A stretch of 64,000 nt of DNA. Source: Paenibacillus tundrae (GTDB lineage: Bacteria; Bacillota; Bacilli; Paenibacillales; Paenibacillaceae). The stretch spans positions 1 to 64,000 of the forward strand of contig NZ_JAUSTI010000011.1 in the NCBI RefSeq assembly GCF_030812775.1, read 5' to 3'. Position numbers and translations under genes: made by a program. Shown here piece after piece: positions 1 through 7,994 of the stretch (position 1 is its first letter; each line of letters starts with the position of its first letter). A model generated the notes under the pieces. It made no database searches and was not told the DNA's origin. It saw nothing but the letters and a program-made list of their open reading frames with translations.

Positions 1-21
1 CTTTCAAGCGAAACTCAAACA

Positions 22-68
22 GCGCGCACCGATTGAATATCGATGCGCGCTGGCAGCATAGCTTTTTT
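22..68 (+). terminator. possible terminator of a gene upstream of the window
   Basis: An 11-12 bp GC-rich inverted repeat (arms GCGCGCACCGAT and ATCGATGCGCGC, one mismatch) spans 22-50. A run of six T follows only at 63-68. The long gap between stem and T-run makes this weaker than the other terminators here. No gene is visible between it and the promoter at 244. Confidence 0.35.
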
Positions 69-243
69 CATCTGTCTACTTGACAGGGGTATGACCAGTA
101 AATAGCATGGGGTTATTCCTGTTTTATAAACAATGGCAAGAACATTTCCTATGTGAGTCTCTCTTTATCTAAAAAGTGGTTCTACATAATATCTAATAAA
201 GAGTTCAACTAGATTAAAAATATTGTAGGTATGGCATCAAATA

Positions 244-273
244 TTGGTTCGAAATGTAAATATAATGTATAAT
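244..273 (+). promoter_or_regulatory. sigma-A-type promoter for the HTH/TPR gene
   Basis: TTGGTT (244-249), an 18 bp spacer and TATAAT (268-273); a second TATAAT lies at 261-266. The site is about 45 bp before the TTG start at 320. Bases 70-243 hold no gene or clear signal. Confidence 0.5.
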
Positions 274-319
274 TTGTAGATTAAGTTGACCAAGTTTTAA
301 GAGAAAAGGTGAGGTACTC

Positions 320-1690
320 TTGAAGATAAATACCACGATTCGTGATTATTTTGAGGACTATTTAAAAAGTAAACATATGACACTTCATCAGTTTTCACAG
401 TTATCGGGTATTAATTCAGGCACGCTGAGTAGCACGTTAAGTGGACAGCGTCCTATAGGTGTGCAGCAGTTGGATCGACTGACAGAGGGTATGGGCTTAA
501 ACGAGGGACACTTCTATGATCTATACATAGTTGAAAGTTTCGCAAATGCAAATCCAGACTGGCGTAGACTAGGCCCATTCCTGTACCGCTGTGCTGAATT
601 AAATAAAGTTGAAAATATAAAAGAAACGCTCAGTCTAGTAATGGATAATCTATCATATTCCCCTCATTTATTTGACTTGGCTGAACAGTTGTTTTCTGAA
701 GAGAAGCTGGAGGCAGCTCGACCTCTCTATCACAGTGTAGCTGAGAGTGAGAAATTGCAACATTCGGAACGATTGGCTCTGAGTCAGTACCGTCTATTCA
801 CCATCGGACTTTCAAACGATCAGCAGAATAATCAATCACTTGCTAATCAATTTGAATTGTTTGTAGATCGTCTTGACGAGCCCTATCAGTTGGATGGGTT
901 AAATGACTTAATTAATGTTTTTGGTTCATTACGAAGATGGGATAAGGTGGAGATCCTGGCTGAACAATTGAGAAAAAAAGCAACTATTCAGTACGAATTC
1001 AAGAAGATATCTAGGGAGACAGAGACTAGAACTAAAAAGCAGGTTATATTTTATGTTCTATACGCCTATTTGGTGCTTGGTGAAGTTTGTTTCAATAACA
1101 AAGAATATGAAGAGGGACTTGAGTATATCCTTTTGTACAAGGATCATAGTTGGGTAAAAAACCCGAGCGATGAAGAAATACGAGTCATCCGTCAGTTTGA
1201 GGAATGGGCTGAGGGTAACTACTATTTGTATCAGTTAATGTCTGGGAAGACAGATGTGCTGCCAAGCTATTTAAACTACATTTCAGAAAGAGAAAATGAA
1301 GTTTTCCCTGCTTTATGCGCAATAGTATCGGCAGCTAATCAATTTAAAATAAATATCCATTCCATCCTTGAACAGTATGACTCTTATTTTACGTACCGAG
1401 AGCAAGTCAGTCATATCGGGAAAATTAATGAACAATATACCAGTGATCAGTATGGATCCCTATTGGCTGGACTAGGAACATATTATTTAACAAATAAAAA
1501 CTATGATAAAGGCATGGAATATCTTCAACGGGGCTTGGAATTTGCTATGAATAACGGGAATAAGGACGCGATGCTGGACTGTCTTGGGTTATTTGGTGAA
1601 CTCCGTGATTCTCCTAATGGGGAAGGTAATAGCACCAAAGCAGCAATTCTTTTGGAGAAGATTAGTGAACGATTCTCGCACCCTAGTTAA
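320..1690 (+). CDS. HTH (Xre/Cro-type) transcriptional regulator with TPR-like C-terminal region
   Basis: 456 aa. Residues about 15-65 form a Cro/C1-type helix-turn-helix (HQFSQLSGINSGTLSSTLSG, then a second helix pair). The remaining ~380 residues are helical and TPR-like, with pairs such as LGTYYLTNKNYDKGMEYLQ near residue 390. This architecture is known for peptide- or partner-controlled regulators (Rap/PlcR-like), so it is probably a cytoplasmic regulator whose TPR part senses a ligand; the ligand and targets cannot be told from sequence. The start is TTG at 320, preceded by AAAGGTGAGG at 305-313. It stands alone; the next gene downstream is a Spo0E-like phosphatase. Confidence 0.75.
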   Translation: MKINTTIRDYFEDYLKSKHMTLHQFSQLSGINSGTLSSTLSGQRPIGVQQLDRLTEGMGLNEGHFYDLYIVESFANANPDWRRLGPFLYRCAELNKVENIKETLSLVMDNLSYSPHLFDLAEQLFSEEKLEAARPLYHSVAESEKLQHSERLALSQYRLFTIGLSNDQQNNQSLANQFELFVDRLDEPYQLDGLNDLINVFGSLRRWDKVEILAEQLRKKATIQYEFKKISRETETRTKKQVIFYVLYAYLVLGEVCFNNKEYEEGLEYILLYKDHSWVKNPSDEEIRVIRQFEEWAEGNYYLYQLMSGKTDVLPSYLNYISERENEVFPALCAIVSAANQFKINIHSILEQYDSYFTYREQVSHIGKINEQYTSDQYGSLLAGLGTYYLTNKNYDKGMEYLQRGLEFAMNNGNKDAMLDCLGLFGELRDSPNGEGNSTKAAILLEKISERFSHPS

Positions 1691-1723
1691 TTCCTTGAAA
1701 GCTAGTATCTAGAACAGAAATAT

Positions 1724-1784
1724 GAGGTGTTCCCTATGTGGATGACTTCCTTTATTGAGGAAGCTAGATTATACGGAACGCCTC
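1724..1784 (+). terminator. nested hairpin after the HTH/TPR gene
   Basis: GAGGTGTTCC (1724-1733) can pair with GGAACGCCTC (1775-1784). Inside it, CTTCC...GGAAG (about 1746-1763) forms a second hairpin. A short T-rich stretch follows. It is probably the end of the upstream transcript, although the T-run is poor. Confidence 0.4.
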
Positions 1785-1928
1785 TTTGTGTTGATTTTTA
1801 CAAATAAGAATGTAAGGTTTTACGGGGTGGTGCAGAACGGAGTGTAAAATTAAAATCAAGTTGGAGTATATATCCTTTCCCACTAAATAGCAGAATGCTC
1901 TAGAATATCACATCAGGGGAGGATGAAT

Positions 1929-2099
1929 ATGGAACGAAGTGACTTGATTAGACAGATTGAACTAGCGAGGCAGAAGCTGTATCAGACAAAGCTGAAATAT
2001 GTAGATCTTCTGCATCCTGATGTCATTAAGCAATCGATGATTCTGGATGAGTTAATCAATGAATATAACCAGGCCAAAACAGAAAAGCCGATCAAGTAA
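1929..2099 (+). CDS. Spo0E-like aspartyl-phosphate phosphatase
   Basis: 56 aa, running from ATG 1929 to TAA 2097-2099, with a strong SD (AGGGGAGG, about 1915-1922). The product is a helical hairpin containing S-M-I-L-D-E-L-I-x-x-Y at residues 36-46, which matches the Spo0E family signature SxxLDxxI. Spo0E-type proteins dephosphorylate Spo0A~P and so delay sporulation; they act in the cytoplasm. The length fits the small Spo0E/YisI/YnzD class. It is monocistronic, about 240 bp after the HTH/TPR regulator. The specific target is inferred from the family, since some Spo0E-like proteins act on other response regulators. Confidence 0.8.
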   Translation: MERSDLIRQIELARQKLYQTKLKYVDLLHPDVIKQSMILDELINEYNQAKTEKPIK

Positions 2100-2209
2100 A
2101 CCATCGACTGTGGCTGAGCTCTTGGCGAGTCGCTCTTCCTATAATTTCATCATAAGTACAGTGTGGACAAGCTATTCATCCGTTGGATGAATGCTACGTA
2201 CGTACTCGC

Positions 2210-2641
2210 TCAGGAGCATTCTTCTTTAACAGAGATCGTATCGTTAGTTACCGTTACACGGGTGTGACCAGTTAAGTGTTCGGTATAGCCGCAGACAGTC
2301 TCAGTGTAATTTTTCCCGCGGCTGTCCTTGAATTTTAGATATATACTTTCCTCTCCGGACAGCTTAAGCTGGGGAGTGAACTTAATCTTTTTCCCACTGG
2401 GCAGATCTAGACCCGGAATGTAGAGTGATTTGTCCTTGACGTTTGCAGTGTTATCAGGCCCGATGAGCCCCGCTTGGATGCCAGTAAGTTCGTAGGTGGA
2501 CTGATTGTCTATGGTAATGCGGAAGTCTTTGAATCGATCTATTGCATTTTGATAACTGAGATATATGATTACTCCAACAAACATAGCTACAACGAGGCGA
2601 ATAACAAATTTGGACGTGAACCGTCTGAGACGTTTGTTCAT
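2210..2641 (-). CDS. small membrane-anchored protein of unknown function
   Basis: 143 aa from ATG 2641 (complement), 7 nt after the SD AAGGAGAG. An in-frame TTG at 2644 is too close to the SD. Residues 1-13 are Arg/Lys-rich, and residues about 14-30 form one transmembrane helix (VIRLVVAMFVGVIIYLSY). The remaining ~110 residues would lie outside the cell and look beta-rich (RITIDNQSTYELTGIQAG and similar), with two Cys near the C-terminus. It is the only well supported minus-strand gene in the window. I do not recognise a family. The + strand frame at 2474-2725 overlaps it but lacks an SD and a plausible composition. Confidence 0.6.
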   Translation of the reverse strand: MNKRLRRFTSKFVIRLVVAMFVGVIIYLSYQNAIDRFKDFRITIDNQSTYELTGIQAGLIGPDNTANVKDKSLYIPGLDLPSGKKIKFTPQLKLSGEESIYLKFKDSRGKNYTETVCGYTEHLTGHTRVTVTNDTISVKEECS

Positions 2642-2818
2642 CAATGTTCTCTCCTTTTAGAAAATGGTTATCGTATTAAACGCAGTTCATTGTGTAAAAG
2701 TTATATTAGATTCCTACATAGTTAACATAAACAGCTTGTGAATTTTGGAACACCTACGTATGCTGTGATATAGAAGTTATAGCAGAGATTACGATGAAGT
2801 AGAAAGAAGGAGAATCGA

Positions 2819-3289
2819 ATGAAACTTGTACCTATGAGTGACCAAGAGTTCGCGAGTTTTCGCGTTCGCTCCATTGAAGATTTTGCACAAGAGAAGGTAG
2901 AGGCAGGGACGTGGGCGTCAGAAGAAGCACAGCAACTTGCCGAAGCATCGTATGACAAATACTTACCAGAAGGGTTGAATACCCCTGGTGCTTATGTGTA
3001 TAACCTCGTTCATGAGGTAGACGGGAACGTAGGTTACATCTGGTTCAATATTACGGATAACCGTCGAGGCAAAGAGGCGTTTCTTCTGGATATCGTGGTT
3101 GAAGAAGCGCATCGGGGCAAGGGTTATGGTACAGAAACGATGAAGGCGTTGGAACAGGCTGCTATAGGTCTGGGCGTAGATCGAATCGGTCTGCATGTGT
3201 TTGGACATAATGGTCGTGCAAGCAACTTGTATAAGAAGATGGGCTATGAGGTTACAGATCTAACAATGTATAAGGAATTGCGTAAATAA
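2819..3289 (+). CDS. GNAT-family N-acetyltransferase
   Basis: 156 aa, ATG at 2819 after AGAAGGAGAATCGA. The C-terminal half has the GNAT fold: LDIVVEEAHRGKGYGTETM carries the acetyl-CoA pyrophosphate loop (R/Q-x-x-G-x-G/A; here RGKGYG, about residues 100-105), followed by IGLHVFGHNGRASNLYKKMGY, the usual motif B with N and Y. The N-terminal part is helical, as in RimJ/YjdJ-like members. It should transfer an acetyl group from acetyl-CoA to an amine. The substrate is unknown, and the neighbours (unknown membrane protein, ychF) do not help. Confidence 0.85.
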   Translation: MKLVPMSDQEFASFRVRSIEDFAQEKVEAGTWASEEAQQLAEASYDKYLPEGLNTPGAYVYNLVHEVDGNVGYIWFNITDNRRGKEAFLLDIVVEEAHRGKGYGTETMKALEQAAIGLGVDRIGLHVFGHNGRASNLYKKMGYEVTDLTMYKELRK

Positions 3290-3398
3290 TTCCGTTCATA
3301 TCGAATTAGCGAACTTCCTTGATGCACTGGGGGTTGTCATATATAATGAATAGGATTATTCGAACCGAACAAGTAATGAATGAGGAGTTGTCATATAC

Positions 3399-4499
3399 AT
3401 GGCTTTGAAAGCTGGAATCGTGGGTCTGCCTAACGTTGGTAAATCTACATTGTTTAATGCAATTACACAAGCTGGTGCGGAGTCTGCTAACTATCCGTTC
3501 TGTACAATTGACCCTAACGTAGGGATTGTTGAAGTACCTGATGAGCGTTTGGACAAATTGACAGAACTCGTTGTACCGAAAAAGACAGTACCAACGGCGT
3601 TTGAATTCGTAGATATCGCAGGTCTGGTTCGTGGTGCGAGTAAAGGTGAAGGTCTTGGTAACAAGTTCCTTGCACACATCCGTGAAGTAGACGCAATTGT
3701 ACACGTGGTACGTTGCTTTGTCGATGAGAACATCACACACGTGGATGGTAAAATTGATCCGGTAAGCGATATCCAGACGATTAATCTGGAGCTGATCCTG
3801 GCTGATATTGAGAGTGTCGAGAAAAAAATCGACCGTTCTAAGAAAAACATGAAGGGCGGTAACAAAACAGCTGCTCAAGAAGTGGAAGTACTGGAGAAAG
3901 TGAAGGCTGTTCTGTATGAAGACAAGCCGGCACGCAGTATGGAGCTTACGGATGAAGAGCGTCTGATTGTTCGCGACCTGCACTTGCTTACCCTCAAGCC
4001 TGTTCTGTATGCAGCCAATGTAGCTGAGGACGAAATCGGCGATGTAGCGAACAATGCTTATGTGCAAAAAGTAAGAGAATTCGCTGCTGCTGAAAATGCA
4101 GAAGTGGTGCCAATCAGTGCGAAGGTTGAAGAAGAGATCTCCGAGCTGGAAGGCGAAGATAAACAAATGTTCCTGGAGGAACTCGGCATCGAGGATTCCG
4201 GTCTGAACCTGTTGATCAAAGCAGCTTACAAATTGCTGGGACTGTACACGTACTTCACAGCAGGGGTACAGGAAGTTCGTGCATGGACAATCCGTAAAGG
4301 TACCAAAGCGCCTGGCGCAGCTGGTGTAATCCATACGGACTTTGAGCGCGGATTCATCCGTGCAGAGGTTGTTTCCTATGAGGATCTGGTTGCGGCTGGT
4401 TCCATGAATGGTGCCAAAGAACGCGGACAGCTTCGTCTGGAAGGTAAAGAGTATGTTGTTAATGACGGCGATGTTATGCACTTCCGTTTCAACGTATAA
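3399..4499 (+). CDS. ychF: YchF/Ola1-type redox-regulated ATPase
   Basis: 366 aa, the usual length. The G1 loop is GLPNVGKST (residues 8-16) and G3 is DIAGLVRGASKGEGLGN. In place of NKxD there is NVAE (within LYAANVAEDE), the change that makes YchF prefer ATP over GTP. A coiled-coil insertion (residues about 130-190) precedes a C-terminal TGS domain (about 280-364). YchF is an Obg-family P-loop protein that binds ribosomes and is linked to stress responses. ATG 3399 follows GAGGAG with an 11-nt gap. A strong terminator follows, so it is a single-gene unit. A 391-codon minus-strand frame lies opposite it and is a shadow. Confidence 0.97.
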   Translation: MALKAGIVGLPNVGKSTLFNAITQAGAESANYPFCTIDPNVGIVEVPDERLDKLTELVVPKKTVPTAFEFVDIAGLVRGASKGEGLGNKFLAHIREVDAIVHVVRCFVDENITHVDGKIDPVSDIQTINLELILADIESVEKKIDRSKKNMKGGNKTAAQEVEVLEKVKAVLYEDKPARSMELTDEERLIVRDLHLLTLKPVLYAANVAEDEIGDVANNAYVQKVREFAAAENAEVVPISAKVEEEISELEGEDKQMFLEELGIEDSGLNLLIKAAYKLLGLYTYFTAGVQEVRAWTIRKGTKAPGAAGVIHTDFERGFIRAEVVSYEDLVAAGSMNGAKERGQLRLEGKEYVVNDGDVMHFRFNV

Positions 4500-4562
4500 A
4501 CCTCTGAATCACGTATCAAACTTTAAAAAACTGAACCTACCCACGTAGGTTTGTTAAAAATG

Positions 4563-4602
4563 GCTCTGTTACCTTCTTAAGAAGGTGGCAGGGCTTTTTT
4601 TT
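4563..4602 (+). terminator. Rho-independent terminator of ychF
   Basis: A 14-bp stem (GCTCTGTTACCTTC / GAAGGTGGCAGGGC, with G-U pairs), loop TTAA, then eight T. A smaller hairpin (AACCTACCCACGTAGGTT) sits just before it at 4534-4551. Confidence 0.9.
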
Positions 4603-4683
4603 AACGATGATAGACACTCGAACTTACTGGATTGTCCAGAAGGGGTGGATATAATAAAAGAAAGAACGTTCTGGAGGTGGCCT

Positions 4684-5283
4684 ATGGAACAACAGCTAAC
4701 CCATGTTCGATACGATAAAGCTCTAGTCGAAGCTGCTCAATTACCGAATGAGATTCAGGAACTGTTGCTGCACTCGGGATTGCCGCAATTCCGTTTGGCA
4801 GGTAAGCATGTGCTCGGCGTTCATTTTACACCCCTCACTGATCAAGGACTGGTTCGGACGCCCGATGAACTCGTAACGTTGTTCCCAATCGGGTATGAGT
4901 GGGAGGACACATCGACCATATTGGGTCTGGAAACGAAGATCGGCACACTCTACAGGCTGGATGGGCAGACGGGTGAATATAGCGTCATTAACACCAATCT
5001 AAGCCTATTTCTGGAGTTCTTACATCAGTACATGACGTTCATTCATGATCATTCCAGAAGTTCCGAGCCGAGTATAATGACGCTGGAACAAGTGCAGGCG
5101 AAACTAGAAGCTTTCAGGCGAGGTGAGCTTAAGCCTATAGCACGACCATCTTCTGAATCAGTTAGAAAAAATGCTCTACACCAGCTCCGACAGTTCTATA
5201 CGGAGAAAGACCCGCAGAGCGTCTCGAATGAAGAGAGTTGGTGGAGTGTTGTGCTCGAACAAATAGAGGACGACCTTCTGTAG
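4684..5283 (+). CDS. SUKH-4-like (SMI1/KNR4 superfamily) protein, possibly an orphan immunity protein
   Basis: 199 aa from ATG 4684, 7 nt after CTGGAGGTGG. An in-frame start 33 codons upstream would run back through the ychF terminator and has no SD. Features of the SUKH fold are EIQELLLHSGLP near residue 25, then FRLAGKHVLGVHF, IGTLYRLDGQTGEYSVINTN (about 95-115) and SLFLEFLHQYM (about 116-127). In SUKH-4 proteins the D-x-x-T-G-x-V, N-S-S and F motifs occur in this order. SUKH proteins often neutralise polymorphic toxins, but no toxin gene is adjacent. The family call is by motif order only. Confidence 0.5.
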   Translation: MEQQLTHVRYDKALVEAAQLPNEIQELLLHSGLPQFRLAGKHVLGVHFTPLTDQGLVRTPDELVTLFPIGYEWEDTSTILGLETKIGTLYRLDGQTGEYSVINTNLSLFLEFLHQYMTFIHDHSRSSEPSIMTLEQVQAKLEAFRRGELKPIARPSSESVRKNALHQLRQFYTEKDPQSVSNEESWWSVVLEQIEDDLL

Positions 5284-5466
5284 GTCGCTCATAACCAAAA
5301 CAAGTATGCTACTGAAGATACTACGACTTAGTTTCATGAATAGATGAAGGATGTTTTTCAGTTTCCGATACTTGATTGCCCATTACAATTCCTCGGGATT
5401 TGCAACTCTTATGTGGTGAATAACGTTCAGATAGTAACGTTACAATAACCATAAGGAGAGAATGTT

Positions 5467-5982
5467 ATTTTAACAAAATTAAAATGGTTGTATGTTGTTG
5501 CATTGAGTGTGGTGGCACTTGTTTTCCTAACATCGGCTTGCGCAAATGATACGACTGACGAGAGCTCTCAGAATATGCGAATTGAACCTTACCGTGTTGC
5601 GCTAGAAAAATTGATATCGATAGACAAGGCTCTTAATGCAAATATGGAGTACATTTCTCTGGTGCTGAACGAAGCGATTCCTCTGGAAGATTCTGAGCGA
5701 GAAGTGATTGAATCCTACCTACAACAACAATATAATGTTCCCATCTATAACTATACTCATGAACAATTATTAGAGCAGAAATACGCTGAGCAGGATGGAA
5801 CTACGCTTACAGGCATTCTCCTAACCATCGAGAAGTACAAACAGTCAGACGATCCAAATAAAATGACGCTTGAGGTCAGTAAATATCGTGCGAATGAAGG
5901 GGCGATTGCTCTGGAGATGATATTAACGTATAACGAAGGACAGTGGGGAGTTTCTGATTATGTTTCGGAGAGAGAAAGTTAG
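5467..5982 (+). CDS. putative lipoprotein, possibly starting at ATT
   Basis: 171 aa if it starts at ATT 5467. The SD AAGGAGAG ends at 5460, giving a 6-nt gap to ATT 5467. That start yields a normal lipoprotein signal (MLTKLKWLYVVALSVVALVF, then LTSAC). The first ordinary start, TTG 5488, leaves a signal peptide without basic residues and is 27 nt from the SD. The lipidated Cys would be near residue 25. The mature part (~145 aa) is acidic and mixed alpha/beta, with no domain I recognise. It would be anchored on the outer face of the membrane. The upstream region holds repeated AACGTT motifs but no clear promoter. Confidence 0.6.
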   Translation: MLTKLKWLYVVALSVVALVFLTSACANDTTDESSQNMRIEPYRVALEKLISIDKALNANMEYISLVLNEAIPLEDSEREVIESYLQQQYNVPIYNYTHEQLLEQKYAEQDGTTLTGILLTIEKYKQSDDPNKMTLEVSKYRANEGAIALEMILTYNEGQWGVSDYVSERES

Positions 5983-6047
5983 GAGAAAACTCGTTTCTGG
6001 TGTCAGAAATAGAGTATATTGTGCATAATTTATAGGAGGCTACGACC

Positions 6048-6452
6048 ATGTCACAGGATATCTGGATTAACCTGCCGGTCAAAGATGTTGAGGAGTCTAC
6101 ACGCTTTTTCAATGAGATTGGATTCCATGCGGTGAATGTTGGTCACAAGAGAGCCAAACTTACTATAGGTCAAACGACAATTTTGCTGTTTCCGAATGCA
6201 GCGTTTGAGAAATTTACAGGTTCCAACGTTGCAGATACTTCCCATAGTGCGGAAGTGATTTTCTCTATCGGTGCAGAGAGCCGGGATGAAGTAGATACCT
6301 TTATTCAAAAAGTAGAGAGCGCCGGAGGCAGCGTCTTTGGTAAGCCCAGTGAAACCGACGGCTGGATGTACGGTGCAGGCTTTACCGATCTGGATGGTCA
6401 CCGTTGGAACTTGCTGTATATGGACGAGAGCCAGATGCCAAAAGGCCGATAG
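6048..6452 (+). CDS. VOC-family (glyoxalase/bleomycin-resistance-like) protein
   Basis: 134 aa, ATG 6048 after TAGGAGGCTACGACC. Two beta-alpha-beta-beta-beta halves can be seen: IWINLPVKDVEESTRFFNEI opens the first, and FIQKVESAGGSVFGKPSETD...GAGFTDLDGHRWNLLYMD closes the second. The D-L-D-G-H-x-W-x-L end is the standard VOC C-terminal motif, where the Glu/His metal ligands of active members lie. The substrate is not predictable; members include glyoxalases, thiol transferases and antibiotic-binding proteins. It is monocistronic with its own terminator. Confidence 0.85.
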   Translation: MSQDIWINLPVKDVEESTRFFNEIGFHAVNVGHKRAKLTIGQTTILLFPNAAFEKFTGSNVADTSHSAEVIFSIGAESRDEVDTFIQKVESAGGSVFGKPSETDGWMYGAGFTDLDGHRWNLLYMDESQMPKGR

Positions 6453-6500
6453 AGGTCTTTCCATCCCAAAGTAAGCATGTGAACACGTATGAATATGAAG

Positions 6501-6534
6501 CGCCGGTTGCCTAATGAAGGTCATCGGCGTTTTT
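6501..6534 (+). terminator. terminator after the VOC gene
   Basis: CGCCGGTTGCCT and AGGTCATCGGCG pair (one mismatch, two G-U), followed by TTTTT at 6530-6534. Confidence 0.75.
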
Positions 6535-6643
6535 CCTACTCCGTTTAGACAGGCTTGTTATATGCATTGATGTTCAGACATACACAGTGGAAAATTTAGT
6601 TCATCCGGCAGCAGAATGGTTGCTATTCAGATTCATAAGAATA

Positions 6644-6652
6644 TGCTATAAT
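6644..6652 (+). promoter_or_regulatory. extended -10 promoter for prfA
   Basis: TGCTATAAT: a TG dinucleotide one base before a perfect TATAAT (6647-6652). No good -35 is present at the right distance, which is tolerated for extended -10 promoters. It would give a leader of about 265 nt. Confidence 0.45.
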
Positions 6653-6659
6653 TAAGAGT

Positions 6660-6923
6660 CGTATACCTAGGTTAAGAATGTTACTTAACTCGATGAGTTG
6701 AAGCGGGTTTTGTAGCAAGGTACGCGATTTATTTATATCACTTTAAAAGTAAAGGATTTGATGACGTTGTAGCGATGTTATACGTCGATCATATATGAAT
6801 ATTAATTATTGCTAAAGTCAGGGGATTTCAAGGAAATCCAGTGCGCCTGAGAATTATAAATAGTACGAATGCCGGTATGCAAGAAACGACATGAATGAAA
6901 ATAATACGTGAGGTGACGATATA
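6660..6923 (+). other. long structured 5' leader of prfA
   Basis: No ORF of note. Possible hairpins are AACTC-GAT-GAGTT (about 6687-6699) and a nested pair in which TCAGG (6818-6822)/CCTGA (6846-6850) encloses GGATTTC (6823-6829)/GAAATCC (6833-6839). I recognise no known riboswitch or T-box motif. The SD GTGAGGTGACG directly precedes prfA. Confidence 0.35.
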
Positions 6924-7991
6924 ATGTTGGATAAATTACAGGCTTTGGCCGACCGTTACGACAAGCTCAGCGAGCTGCTGTGTGACCCGGATGTAGCAAG
7001 CGATAACAAGAAGCTGCGTGAGTATTCCAAGGAGCAATCCGATCTGCAACCAACTTACGATGCGTACAATGAATACAAGCAAGTAAGTGAAGATCTCGAA
7101 GCTGCGAAGGAAATGCAAGGCGAGAAGTTAGATGATGAGATGCGTGAAATGGTCAAAATGGAAATTGAAGAGCTGAGCACGCGTCAGAAAGAATTGGAAG
7201 AACTGATTCGTGTGCTTATGTTGCCGAAAGATCCAAATGACGACAAAAACGTTATTGTGGAGATTCGCGGAGCAGCTGGTGGAGATGAAGCAGCATTGTT
7301 TGCAGCGGATCTATACCGGATGTATACACGCTATGCAGATGCACAAGGCTGGCGTGTTGAGCTGATGGACGTGAACACGAACGATCTCGGTGGTTTTAAA
7401 GAGGTTGTCTTCATGATCAATGGCCGCGGCGCTTATAGCAAAATGAAATACGAGAGCGGTGCACACCGTGTTCAACGTATTCCAACAACAGAATCCGGTG
7501 GACGTATTCATACGTCGACATCAACGGTTGCGGTTATGCCGGAAGCGGAAGATTTTGATATTGAAATTCATGACAAAGACATCCGTGTGGATACGTTCTG
7601 TTCCAGTGGTGCGGGTGGACAATCGGTTAATACAACGAAATCCGCTGTACGTGTAACACACGTGCCAACGGGTATTGTTGCAACGTGTCAGGATGGTAAA
7701 TCCCAGAACTCCAACAAAGAAAAAGCGTTGCAGGTTCTGCGTACACGGATCTTCGATATGAAACGTATGGAAGAAGAAGCAAAGATCTCGGTTGAACGGA
7801 AGAGCAAAGTGGGAACAGGTGACCGTAGTGAACGGATTCGTACGTACAACTTCCCGCAAAGCCGTGTAACGGATCACCGTATTGGTCTGACTATGCATAA
7901 GCTGGATCAGATTATGAACGGAGAGATCGAAGATATCTTGTCTGCACTGACGATTGCTCAGCAGACTGAGATGATGGATAGAGGAGAATAA
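6924..7991 (+). CDS. prfA: peptide chain release factor 1
   Basis: 355 aa, normal length. The GGQ catalytic loop ([19 protein letters not shown], about residues 225-243) hydrolyses peptidyl-tRNA. Stop-codon recognition in RF1 uses a P-x-T motif, seen as PTT in [14 protein letters not shown] (about 187-190); RF2 has SPF there. ATG 6924 follows GTGAGGTGACGATATA. It is followed 3 nt later by prmC, whose product methylates the Gln of this GGQ motif, so the two form an operon as in most bacteria. Confidence 0.98.
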   Translation: MLDKLQALADRYDKLSELLCDPDVASDNKKLREYSKEQSDLQPTYDAYNEYKQVSEDLEAAKEMQGEKLDDEMREMVKMEIEELSTRQKELEELIRVLMLPKDPNDDKNVIVEIRGAAGGDEAALFAADLYRMYTRYADAQGWRVELMDVNTNDLGGFKEVVFMINGRGAYSKMKYESGAHRVQRIPTTESGGRIHTSTSTVAVMPEAEDFDIEIHDKDIRVDTFCSSGAGGQSVNTTKSAVRVTHVPTGIVATCQDGKSQNSNKEKALQVLRTRIFDMKRMEEEAKISVERKSKVGTGDRSERIRTYNFPQSRVTDHRIGLTMHKLDQIMNGEIEDILSALTIAQQTEMMDRGE

Positions 7992-7994
7992 TCT

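Noticed and set aside
2474..2725. 83-codon + strand frame
   Set aside because: Overlaps the minus-strand membrane protein gene, which has a good SD and a clear membrane helix; this frame has neither.
3306..4481. 391-codon open frame on the minus strand opposite ychF
   Set aside because: It lies wholly against a canonical YchF, is Cys/Phe-rich with no family likeness, and has no SD; long antisense frames are common opposite strongly biased genes.
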